Assembly: GCA_963579995.1 (NCBI GenBank) | Contig: CAUZIY010000016.1 | Location: forward strand, 1-32,847 | Direction of reading: 5' to 3' | Length of the DNA stretch: 32,847 bases | Source: UBA6626 sp963579995 | GTDB lineage: Bacteria > Planctomycetota > Phycisphaerae > Phycisphaerales > Phycisphaeraceae | Part shown: positions 1 through 8,838 of the stretch, piece after piece | Layout: every line of letters starts with the position of its first letter | Position numbering within the stretch: position 1 is the first letter of the stretch | Notes under the pieces: model-generated | Told to the model about the DNA's origin: nothing | Databases searched by the model: none | Seen by the model: the letters and a program-made list of their open reading frames with translations, nothing else | Program-made: the position numbers and the translations under genes

Positions 1-3000
1 ATTCGTACAACAACACTTGGATTTTTGATTCGCAGAGTGGATCGATTTTGCGTGTTGATCTTAATAGCGGTGCGGTTTTGCAGGGACCATTTGCAACGAC
101 CGATTCGTTCACCGCGAATCCCATCACGATCAATGTGATGGATTTCGACTTTAATGGTGGTGATATCGGTGATCCGGCGGATGACAATTTATTGCTTGCT
201 GTGGCAGAAGTATTTGACCTCGATCCAACGATGTTGGTCGGCGACCTTGCTGATGTTGGCGGAACACCGCAGATTCGAGGCCTGGCTGTTTCGACCGCGG
301 GGGCCTTGAATGCTGTTGACAACAGGGACAATGGCAGTGGCTTTGTTGATGTTCTAGTGACCGTTGATGCCATATCGGGCAATATTCAACCGGTGGGCGA
401 GGTACGCAACATTTTTGATGATAGCTTTGGGACGGGGGTCGCAGGTGAACATCAGGTCTTGCAGGTGGCTTACAGTCCTGTGCCCGATCCGGAGACGGAT
501 CAGTTGACTTTATTGGCACTGGTCAGCGATCAAGACGGTAGCGGTTTGGCTGCCACCTCTGCCGATGGTGTAGCGTTGGCAGTTCTCGAGACTGCTGACG
601 ACAACAATGACGGCGTGGTTTTATTGTCATCCCCACAGGACAGTTATTTGCCCCCAGTGTTGCTGGATCTTAACGGTAACCCGGTAACGGACGATTTCAC
701 CAGCATGGCCGTTGACAGCGGCGGGGACATCTGGGCGATTCGTCGGTTGGCAGCGACAAACGAGGATCAGTTGGTCACCATTGCTCTTGATGGTTCTGTG
801 GCAGTTGTGGATACGGTGATGAGCCCGATTCTGGGTGTCCCAAGTAATACGGAACTTATTGGGCTTGGTTTCAATGAAAATAACGTGCTAATCGGATACA
901 ACACTGCCAGTAATGCGGAATTAATTGCTGTCAATCAGGATGATCCGGGTCTGTCCGTGCCGATCAGTACGCCTGGATTGCTCAGTGAAGAGATTGATGC
1001 TTTCACGGTCGGTGGCAGCAATCCAGTGAATTTCGAATCCTTCGCCTATGACACGGACGATATTGCGGGTGGTCAGTTCTTTACGAATCGTGGTCTTGTC
1101 AGCATGCTTGGCGAAATCAGTCTTGACGAGGCTGGTGGTACAGCCGGTCAGTTTACGCGACGAGCCGCATTGTCCTCCGATGCTCAAGGCACTCCCCACA
1201 TCAGTGAAGCGGTCACCATGAGTATTGATAACGTCGGTGGCGGCAATCTGTTCCTTGTTTCTTCAGATAATATCCTTCGCGAATTCAATTCTGCGGATGG
1301 TTCCTTGCTGAATGTGGTTGGGTTATTTTTAGATACATCCACCGGGCGGCCTGTTCAGATCGACTTTATCGCGTTTGATGAAGTTGGTGGAGATTTGATT
1401 GGTGGCGATGGAGATCTGCACCGATTGGTCGACATTGATACGGCGACAGCGCAAGTGGCATCACGAACCGAGCCAGGATCACTGGATGCCAACATCAGTG
1501 AAATTGAATCAAATCCGAGCGGTGGTGTTTTTGGTATTGATAATGCCACAGGTCAGTTCGTTTCATTCGTGGGCACGCGCCAAGACATTCTTCTCGGACT
1601 TGTCGCCAATACAATTGATCAACTTAATATCACGGGTGGCAATCCGTTTGATAGCAGGGTTGAGACAACAGGTGATCGGTTTGGTAAGGCCTTGGCGGTC
1701 GGAGATTTTCTCGGCAGCCTGGTATCAGCCGATTCAATTGGCAGTTTCAATTTGATTGGTGACCTGGCTGGTACCGTTCTGGCATCTGGCCCGATCAACA
1801 AGATTGGCATAGCAGGTCAATTTGAAGCTACTGGCGTGGTCATGACCAATGGGCACCTGGCCAACCTCAATCACACAGGCGGTGATCTAGCCGGCACCGT
1901 GCGCGCGGGTATTGTGGGTACCCTGGAATTTGCGAATACCGGGTTGACCTCTGCAGATGTACAGGTGACCGGTGGTGCGAAGGACGTTGTTTTCGGCGGT
2001 GATTTTGAAGGTACTCTCGGGCTTGGTGGATTGAGCGGTAAGGTCCATGTATCCGGCAGCCTTGGCGCAACTTCTCAGGTGATTATTGGTGACAATGCAG
2101 GGCAGATCAGCTTGGCCGGTGGCACCGAGGCTGGCTCTAAGGTGATTGTAGATCGCTGGCTCAAGAAGGTTGTGGTAGGTGAGAATCACAGTGGCATGAT
2201 CTCCGCCCGATATGGCGTGGGGAGCAGCACCTTCCAAGATGTCTCAGGTGGTTTGCTGGCTGCTGGATTGGATTCCAAGTCGTTGTCAGTCAAGGGGACA
2301 TCAACAGGTGGCGTCTTCTCGTTTGGTGCATGGGTTGGGCCGGATGGGATTTATAATACTGATGATGATGTGATCACGGGCGGCAATTTGAATAGCGCAA
2401 CATTTGGTGGACGGTACATCGATAGTGTTGTGGCTGCTGGCGTGCTGCCAAGTTTCTTGGCGGCAAGTGACAACGCCAATAACCTGCCAGATGACAATCG
2501 GCTATATGTTGGCTCCAGTGGTAATTCTGACGTCCGTTTCGTTGATTCAGCAGAGGCGGGCGGGGTATTCGAAAGTCGCATTAAGCGGTTTACGGTCAGG
2601 GATCAAATCTACAACTCATCAGTTAGCACAGGACGCAATGCCGTTCTGGTGGCCGCCGATGGTATTGATCGGGCACGATTCAAGAAACTGGATCTTGGTA
2701 TGAGCCAGCGGGTCTATTCCGATCCGCTAGGAGCTCCGACCCTGCTTCGCGCAATGGCTAAAAACGATAATGAAGTACATATTATCTTTAGTGAGCCGAT
2801 TTCCACTTCAACAGTTGTGCTGGCACGTGATCAAAATAATGACGGCGACACGGATGATCCAGGTGATGTCAATGGCTCGATCATCGTAAGAGATCTGAAT
2901 ACAGGAGATATTCTGGATGGTCCCGAGCTTATGCTTGACTACGTTGAGGGAGTCGACGAGTTGGGCGGTTCTCTTGGCATTGTGCGGATCATTAAGGGCG

Positions 3001-4490
3001 ACGGGTTTAGCGATACGATCACCCTAAGGCTCCGGTCAACAATTACGGATCAGGCAGGTTTGGCCACAACACCCACGCTGTTCGATCGGTCCGGGTTGAG
3101 ATCAGCTTTGCGTGATTTGAATCGAGATGGCGTCCACGCGGTCGGCGAAGATGTATTGGGGACAATTTTTGATGGTGATTTGGATGGCCATGAAGGTGAG
3201 GATGGAACGACCACAGTGGTCTTTGGTGACCTGGCGGACCACTTTGATCAGGCGCTTGCGGGAACGCTTGATCTTGAAGTTGATGGCGCGCCACTTCCAG
3301 TATCTGGTCTGTTTGATGGATTAGATGATGTTGACATTGTGGCATTTAACGCAAACGCCGGAGACTTTTTCAGCGTCCACTATTCAACTGATGCCCTGGA
3401 AACGTTGGCCACAATGGCCGTGTTTGTCCTGGATGATCAAGGTACGCCAGGAGATAATGGTGATGATACGTACGACCAGTTGGCACGTTATGAGACGACG
3501 CTTGATTCGGACGTGTTGACCATTGGGGATATCTATCAAGCCTTCGAGCTTCCGGAGGCAAGTACTTACTTCGTGGTCGTTGCACCGATTCCTGGCTTAT
3601 CCGCTGGACGGGATGTTTTTGATCTCGAGTTGAGGTTGACTTCAACGGATACGGCCCTTGCGGCACCACCGGATGAAGTGATTGCATACACGCTAGATAA
3701 TGTAAAGAATGTTCCCAAGCAGTTGGTATATCTCAACTTTGAGGGTGGACAATCCGACGATCCAGGTTTTGGTGGGGCGCTGGACTACGAAGCGTTTGAT
3801 GCGTCAGTGCTTGATCCAACATTCGATTTGGAAGATGCCTCGGAATTAATCGATGGCAGTGATGACGTAGTGAGTATAGCGCAGAACGTTCGGTTGATCC
3901 TGAGAAATACGCCGAAGACGCATCCCAATGGCCGGCTTACAGTGAAGGTGCTCGGGGCCGATCTGACGAAATTCATCAATGGTGACAATGGCATCTACTT
4001 GACCACAGTTGATCCCTCCACATCTGGCGAAGAATTCACGGAAGTTTTCCTTGGTGTGCCGGAAGTCACCATGCCGGATGTGTTTGGTTTGGCAAGCCAG
4101 ATTGACATGGCGAACATGAACAAGAGCGATGAAGTTCGCATGTTCCTGGAGCCTTTTGCCGGAATGAGTTCTGGAGGTGAGAAGATCATTCGGCTCAATG
4201 ACTATAGTATGGCGCTGGCAAATGTTGTGGCCCACGAACTTGGGCACGTATTTGGATTGAATCACACCGAAGGGCTGACCGTTCTTGATGATGTGAACAA
4301 CGACAACGGTACAGTTGATGACGTGATAGAGTTTTCTGGCGTTGCGAACATGATGGCTGCTGGAGAGGTCTCGATAGTGCCAGATGATCTTTTGATCCTA
4401 AATTTCGTGGGTACGGCACAGTTGTACGGCAAAGAGTTCCCCCGTGGCCACAGCGATTCACTGATCTCCCTGATGCGATGGTTGCAGTGA
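1..4490 (+). CDS. Giant secreted metzincin-type metalloprotease-like protein, C-terminal part (5' end outside window)
   Basis: The frame is open from base 3, so the gene begins upstream of the window; a TTG at 48 is only an internal codon. Counting residues from that TTG, the C-terminus has the zinc signature HELGHVFGLNH (H1396, E1397, H1400, H1406) followed by a Met-turn-like NMMAAGE, as in metzincin/matrixin peptidases. In front lie, in order, a propeller-like region rich in Asp/Gly turns (about 1-530), a glycine-rich beta-solenoid-like stretch with repeated 'hydrophobic-x-G-x-L/F-x-G' units (about 540-850), a Ca-binding-like acidic segment (DLNRDGVHAVGED, about 1025), and a pre-peptidase C-terminal-like beta domain (about 1060-1200). 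Cysteine is virtually absent, typical of secreted planctomycete adhesin-like proteins. No C-terminal anchor or sorting signal is visible; it ends in MRWLQ. The function is probably extracellular proteolysis or surface attachment; the substrate is unknown. The metzincin call is firm, the other domain names are tentative. Confidence 0.85.
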   Translation, partial: SYNNTWIFDSQSGSILRVDLNSGAVLQGPFATTDSFTANPITINVMDFDFNGGDIGDPADDNLLLAVAEVFDLDPTMLVGDLADVGGTPQIRGLAVSTAGALNAVDNRDNGSGFVDVLVTVDAISGNIQPVGEVRNIFDDSFGTGVAGEHQVLQVAYSPVPDPETDQLTLLALVSDQDGSGLAATSADGVALAVLETADDNNDGVVLLSSPQDSYLPPVLLDLNGNPVTDDFTSMAVDSGGDIWAIRRLAATNEDQLVTIALDGSVAVVDTVMSPILGVPSNTELIGLGFNENNVLIGYNTASNAELIAVNQDDPGLSVPISTPGLLSEEIDAFTVGGSNPVNFESFAYDTDDIAGGQFFTNRGLVSMLGEISLDEAGGTAGQFTRRAALSSDAQGTPHISEAVTMSIDNVGGGNLFLVSSDNILREFNSADGSLLNVVGLFLDTSTGRPVQIDFIAFDEVGGDLIGGDGDLHRLVDIDTATAQVASRTEPGSLDANISEIESNPSGGVFGIDNATGQFVSFVGTRQDILLGLVANTIDQLNITGGNPFDSRVETTGDRFGKALAVGDFLGSLVSADSIGSFNLIGDLAGTVLASGPINKIGIAGQFEATGVVMTNGHLANLNHTGGDLAGTVRAGIVGTLEFANTGLTSADVQVTGGAKDVVFGGDFEGTLGLGGLSGKVHVSGSLGATSQVIIGDNAGQISLAGGTEAGSKVIVDRWLKKVVVGENHSGMISARYGVGSSTFQDVSGGLLAAGLDSKSLSVKGTSTGGVFSFGAWVGPDGIYNTDDDVITGGNLNSATFGGRYIDSVVAAGVLPSFLAASDNANNLPDDNRLYVGSSGNSDVRFVDSAEAGGVFESRIKRFTVRDQIYNSSVSTGRNAVLVAADGIDRARFKKLDLGMSQRVYSDPLGAPTLLRAMAKNDNEVHIIFSEPISTSTVVLARDQNNDGDTDDPGDVNGSIIVRDLNTGDILDGPELMLDYVEGVDELGGSLGIVRIIKGDGFSDTITLRLRSTITDQAGLATTPTLFDRSGLRSALRDLNRDGVHAVGEDVLGTIFDGDLDGHEGEDGTTTVVFGDLADHFDQALAGTLDLEVDGAPLPVSGLFDGLDDVDIVAFNANAGDFFSVHYSTDALETLATMAVFVLDDQGTPGDNGDDTYDQLARYETTLDSDVLTIGDIYQAFELPEASTYFVVVAPIPGLSAGRDVFDLELRLTSTDTALAAPPDEVIAYTLDNVKNVPKQLVYLNFEGGQSDDPGFGGALDYEAFDASVLDPTFDLEDASELIDGSDDVVSIAQNVRLILRNTPKTHPNGRLTVKVLGADLTKFINGDNGIYLTTVDPSTSGEEFTEVFLGVPEVTMPDVFGLASQIDMANMNKSDEVRMFLEPFAGMSSGGEKIIRLNDYSMALANVVAHELGHVFGLNHTEGLTVLDDVNNDNGTVDDVIEFSGVANMMAAGEVSIVPDDLLILNFVGTAQLYGKEFPRGHSDSLISLMRWLQ

Positions 4491-4615
4491 TTGAATGTTG
4501 AATCTAGAGACATGAGATCATGCAAGGTCGATCGTGGTTGATCTACAGGTAAATTATTACGGTTTAATGTTTGTGGGCTTAGCAGTGGTAGCGTCCTGCA
4601 TATTTTCGATGCATT

Positions 4616-6376
4616 TCAAACGCGGAAAATGGCGCCCATGTGTTTTTCCAATATCAACGTGGCGCTGATTAGCGTGATCGTGAGAAGCGCCATGGCCTAC
4701 ACGCCCATGGCACTGGCAATATAAGGCCCATCCCCCAGTCGATCAAAGAGAGCGTAGATGGCCTTGGTGATGGGGTAGTGTTGTTCTTTTTGCGCCAGGA
4801 TTAGCGAGTCACTCACTTCCAGCATGGAAAAGCTGAAGGCCAGAATTGCGCCGGCGATGAGGTTTGCGGCAATCAATGGAACGACAATTCGACGAATGGT
4901 CGTGAATGTTCCTGCACCAAGGTTGGCCGCGCCTCTTCCAAATCCCCACTTGTTTGTTCCAGGCCCGCCGATGCCGAACGTACCACATAGGGTAGCCGTC
5001 GGATTGCGTAGGCAATGACCAGTAAGACAAATGGGTTGGGATTTCGCCCCACCACAGTGAACCAATGGCCCAACACGGAATTTCCATCGAATGGCCAGTG
5101 TGAAGTCATGGTCACGTATCCGAAGGCCATGACCAGTCCCGGAACTGCTAGCGGCAACATGGCGAGCATATCCAGCAGCCAGCCCCCGGTAATGCGAATA
5201 CGGATATTGAGATATGCGATTGCAAACCCCAAGACAAGACACACCGTTGTGGCGATCGAGGCATAGGCTAAGCTATTGCGGATTGATCCGGTGGCAAGGG
5301 TGTGCGAAAGGGCATTTTGGAAATGTTCAAATGTGAAGTTGCGAGGCAGAATGGATTGGTACCACGCACCCTTGGTGCTAATGGACGAGAGCACCACGCC
5401 AATATGTGGTGCTATGGCCAAGATGGTAATGAGGACAAACAACATTGCCGCAGCCAGTGACAGGATACCGCTTAGGGGTTTGGTTGATGTGGCAATGGAG
5501 GCTCTGGTTTGCATGGCGAAGGCACGATGTCCAGTGGCCACCTTGCTTGACAGGTATAGACCCACTGCAACCGATAGCATTACGACCACCAGGGCGTACG
5601 GTTGCGGGTTTGACTGTACTTCGTTGATTTTCTAAAAGATCTGCACCGGTGCAACGGCATAGTAATTGAGCATGAGCGAGGTGCCGAGTTCCGTAAAGGA
5701 CCAAATAAAGACTATCGTGGTCCCGGCAAAAATACCGGGCATGATGAGGGGTAGAGTTACACGTCGCAGTCGTGTCCAGCGGTCAGCGCCGAGACTTGAG
5801 GCGGCCTCTTCCAAGGTCGGATCGATATTGGCAAGCGCTGCAGTAATATTAAGGTAGAGAATTGGATACAGGTGAAGCGCTTCCATGATGACCACGCTCC
5901 AAAATTGACCGCTGGTGGTATCGCCGCCGAGGAAATCCAATCCCACACCGTTCGCATCGATAATCTCCAACCAGGCCAGTAGGCTGTTGAGTGCTCCAAA
6001 GCGTCCAAGTACTGCCCGTAGTCTGGTTACGCTCACAAATGGTGGCAGGATGAGAGGTATCAGGATTAAACTGGTCACAATGGTTTTACCCATAAACTCG
6101 TAACGTGTTACGAGCATGGAAAGGGGGAGGCGTGAGAGCAAGACACAGTCCAGTCGTGCAGATGGCAATGGCAATACTATTACGAAGAGCGGTCAAGGTG
6201 GCCGGGTCACGGAAAATTCCGAGCATGTACTCAAGAGTTAATTGACCATTTGTGTCCACAAACCCAAATCGAACCGTTAGCGCAATAGGCCAGATCATGA
6301 AGATCGCCATGAATGCGGTAATTACGGCGAACAAGGCATATTGGTAGATATGGGCTCGTGACCAGTTTGTGAACAT
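4616..6376 (-). pseudogene. Broken two-module ABC transporter permease (ferric/thiamine/spermidine type)
   Basis: The pieces line up head to tail as one permease of about 585 codons containing two binding-protein-dependent transport modules. It starts at ATG 6374-6376 (MFTNWSRAHIYQYALFAVI). A frameshift lies at a five-base C run (minus strand; 6123-6127): deleting one C joins CLALT to PLSMLVTRYEF. Module one carries the EAA loop EEAASSLGADRWTRLRRVTLPL. An in-frame TAG at 5632-5634 separates APVQIF from KINEVQSNPQPY. Module two continues to LEEA near 4930, where one missing base must be restored to read AANLGAGTFTTIRRIVVPL, the second EAA loop. A second in-frame TAG at 4697-4699 splits ASAMGV from AMALLTITLISATLILEKH, where Trp is expected. 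The frame then ends at TGA 4616-4618. Four lesions in otherwise well conserved sequence mean it is very unlikely to make a full protein. No ATPase or binding-protein gene is adjacent. Confidence 0.85.
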
Positions 6377-6505
6377 GGCAAAAGCTTAACGCCAATGGCC
6401 CGCCAGATCAGGTGCCGTGGTGGCCTACGGTTTGTTTCAACGGCACGGCCAGTGGGCGGCTGCCGGTTGCTTGAACTTGTCCCACATTACATAAATGGCG
6501 CCGGG

Positions 6506-7780
6506 TTACAGTGATTTACTGATCTTAAGTGGTATTGGTGCAGAGATCTGTTCGACGTCCCCGGCAGCAATTTTGTCAAAGCCGCTACCCAAGTCTCCGA
6601 TGGGGTCAGGTGGTTGGATTTCGACCACCTTTTCCCCGAGCATCGCTTCGCCACGGTTCACGCGGTCCTCGAAATTTTTACATTCCACGACCAGTCGATC
6701 CAGAATTTCGCCTTCTGATACGTTGGCGACCTTCTCGCCCTGCACATAGATAATGCCGCGACGATCACCGGCAAAAATCGCGACGTCGGCACCCTCGGCT
6801 TCTCCGGGGCCATTGACAATGCAGCCCATCACCGCGACCTTGATGGGAAGTTTAATATGTTCAGCCAACTTTTTGCGTACCTGTTGTGTCAGTGTGAACA
6901 GGTCAACCTGGATACGGCCACAGGTGGGGCATGCGATCAGTTCAGCGCCCACCCGTTGTCGCAGGCCAAGCACGTATAGCAACTCCAGGCCATCCTCCAC
7001 TTCATATATTGGGTCGTTCGCATAGCTAATACGAATCGTATCGCCAATTCCATTGGCGAGCAGGTGGCCAAGCGGTACGACGCTACGGATGGCACCAGTT
7101 TCTTTTGGCCCAGCATGGGTGACGCCTAAATGGAGTGGGTAGTCAAAGCGTGTGGAGATTTCTTCGTAGGCATTGATTACAAGTACGGGGTCGATGCTCT
7201 TGGCACTGATCACCAGGTTGTGGAAGTCACGCTCCTGGAAAATGTCTAGATACTCCTCAAGTTTGGTGATCATGATGGCCAAAAAGTGGCCATGTTTGTT
7301 ATCAGAGAACACGCCACCCAGTTCCTTGAGCCGCTTTTTTTTGTCTCTGCGTTCGACAATTGACCCCTCGTTCACACCGATGCGGATGGGAATATGTCGT
7401 TCCTTGCAAGCATCAATGACCTTTTTAACCTGTGTGTGATCCTGGATATTCCCAGGATTAAGGCGGATCTTGTGCACCCCGGCTTCGATCGCCTCCAGGG
7501 CACGTTGAAAATGGAAATGAACGTCAGCCACGATTGGTACAGTGACCTGTGGCAGGATCTGGTTGAGAGCCTCCGTATCCTTTCTCTCGGGTACAGCGAC
7601 ACGGACCAGGTCCGCGCCGGCAGCTGTGAGTTTATGGATCTCGGCAATGCACTTATCAATTTCATATGTGTAGCCGGCGGTCATCGTTTGCACGCTTACT
7701 GGCGCATTACCGCCAATGGTCACGTAGCCGTGCTGGTCATCGCCCAGCTTGATCTGCCGTGTTTTTCGTCTAGGCTGCAT
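6506..7780 (-). CDS. ispG: 4-hydroxy-3-methylbut-2-en-1-yl diphosphate synthase (IspG/GcpE)
   Basis: This enzyme makes HMBPP from MEcPP, the penultimate step of the MEP isoprenoid pathway, in the cytoplasm using a [4Fe-4S] cluster and ferredoxin or flavodoxin electrons. The N-terminal TIM barrel shows VSVQTMTAG, IVADVHFHF and KIRLNPGNI. The C-terminal cluster domain has CPTCGR (C294, C297) and GCIVNGPGEAEGAD (C330, acidic ligand E337), so all three cysteines and the Glu are present. At 424 residues it is longer than the usual one-barrel bacterial form (about 360-400). The extra 40 or so residues are at the C-terminus after the LDRLVVEC helix and are Gly/Pro/Ile-rich with no recognisable motif. 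The start is ATG 7778-7780, 40 bases from the divergent PMI-like start, so the two genes share one short promoter region. No strong ribosome binding site is visible. Confidence 0.95.
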   Translation of the reverse strand: MQPRRKTRQIKLGDDQHGYVTIGGNAPVSVQTMTAGYTYEIDKCIAEIHKLTAAGADLVRVAVPERKDTEALNQILPQVTVPIVADVHFHFQRALEAIEAGVHKIRLNPGNIQDHTQVKKVIDACKERHIPIRIGVNEGSIVERRDKKKRLKELGGVFSDNKHGHFLAIMITKLEEYLDIFQERDFHNLVISAKSIDPVLVINAYEEISTRFDYPLHLGVTHAGPKETGAIRSVVPLGHLLANGIGDTIRISYANDPIYEVEDGLELLYVLGLRQRVGAELIACPTCGRIQVDLFTLTQQVRKKLAEHIKLPIKVAVMGCIVNGPGEAEGADVAIFAGDRRGIIYVQGEKVANVSEGEILDRLVVECKNFEDRVNRGEAMLGEKVVEIQPPDPIGDLGSGFDKIAAGDVEQISAPIPLKISKSL

Positions 7781-7820
7781 TGCCAGAGTATAACTGCGCC
7801 GCCTTTAAACTGCAGGTAAG

Positions 7821-8795
7821 ATGATAACCACGATGATCGATACTCCGCCCCTATATCCACTTCAATTTGATCCGGTTTACACATTGCGTGATTGGGGTGG
7901 TCGTGGTCTTGAGGCTCTTGGACGCCAGCTGCCGGGTGATAAGTCAGTCCGTTATGGCGAATCCCTGGAATTAGGAAGTGTCAACAACGGCTCATTGGCT
8001 GGGCGGTCCCTGGATAATGTGATTGAGCAGTATGGCAAAACGTTAATGGGTGATCTGGAGTCGACTTATTCCGGGAAATTTCCATTGCTTGTGCAATTTA
8101 TCGATGCTGGAACCAAGTGTGCTGTCAATGTCCAAAAGACACACCGGGCCTGGTATATCGTGTCTGCCAAACCCGGTGCGGTGATCTATAAGGGATTCAA
8201 TCCGCATCGAACCCTTCACGAAATTAGACAGGCGATTGAGTCAAATGATTTTGACAAAGTCGAGAAATGTCTAGTTGTCACGCCAGTAAAGTCCGGCGAC
8301 TGCCACTTTCTGCACGGGGCAACCTGCAATGCATTGGGTGCGGGGGTTGTTGTGGCCCAAATTGCCATGCCCGGCGAAGAGCCATTGGAACTGTTTGGCT
8401 GGGGACAATACGGTCCATCAAGTGATATCGAACACGCACTGGAACTGGCAATGCTTCCGCCACCTGATGTGCATCAGTTCGAAAACCGCTCACACATCGC
8501 CGGTATGTTTACAACAGTCACCCGGTTGGTGACCTGTGATCAGTTCCAGATAGAGAAGATTAGAATGAGCGAAGGCTATAGTCAGGAAATCCCATACAAC
8601 CAGCCGGCGATTTGGATCGTTCTGGCCGGCAGGGGCACCATCGATCCCGCCAACGGAGCTGAGACTGTTGTATTCAAATGCGGGCAGACCATGCTCATCC
8701 CTGCAGAACTCGGCCAGGCAACCGTGGGCTTCGATGAAGACACGATTTGGTTAGAAATCACCTTTCCCCAGGTATCTGCTACGCCACTTGCATAG
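7821..8795 (+). CDS. Mannose-6-phosphate isomerase (class I)-like protein lacking metal ligands
   Basis: The overall pattern is class I phosphomannose isomerase (short bacterial form, about 310-325 aa; here 324): LRDWGGRGLEALG at the start, GESLELGSVNNGSLAGRSL, FPLLVQFIDA, AWYIVSAKPGAVIYKGF, NALGAGVVVAQI, then a cupin-like C-terminus (about 225-320). Known members bind zinc through residues in QVHPxD, KTEAW and TVHALG. Here QVHPxD and the following loop are missing (AVNVQ at 101-105 runs straight into KTHRAW, so the Glu is gone), and TVHALG reads TCNALG with Asn170 for His. The reading frame is otherwise clean, so the protein is probably made but is unlikely to be a working isomerase; it may bind a sugar phosphate or regulate. 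The start at ATG 7821 has AGG five bases upstream; ATG 7833 is an alternative. It is divergent from ispG. Confidence 0.8.
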   Translation: MITTMIDTPPLYPLQFDPVYTLRDWGGRGLEALGRQLPGDKSVRYGESLELGSVNNGSLAGRSLDNVIEQYGKTLMGDLESTYSGKFPLLVQFIDAGTKCAVNVQKTHRAWYIVSAKPGAVIYKGFNPHRTLHEIRQAIESNDFDKVEKCLVVTPVKSGDCHFLHGATCNALGAGVVVAQIAMPGEEPLELFGWGQYGPSSDIEHALELAMLPPPDVHQFENRSHIAGMFTTVTRLVTCDQFQIEKIRMSEGYSQEIPYNQPAIWIVLAGRGTIDPANGAETVVFKCGQTMLIPAELGQATVGFDEDTIWLEITFPQVSATPLA

Positions 8796-8838
8796 AAATT
8801 GTCTATACCGGACGATTCAGTTTGGGGGAATTGGTTTG

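Noticed and set aside
4616..6376. Stop-codon reassignment or pyrrolysine to explain two TAG codons
   Set aside because: The same gene also needs two frameshift repairs, and long genes in the window use TAG, TGA and TAA as normal stops.
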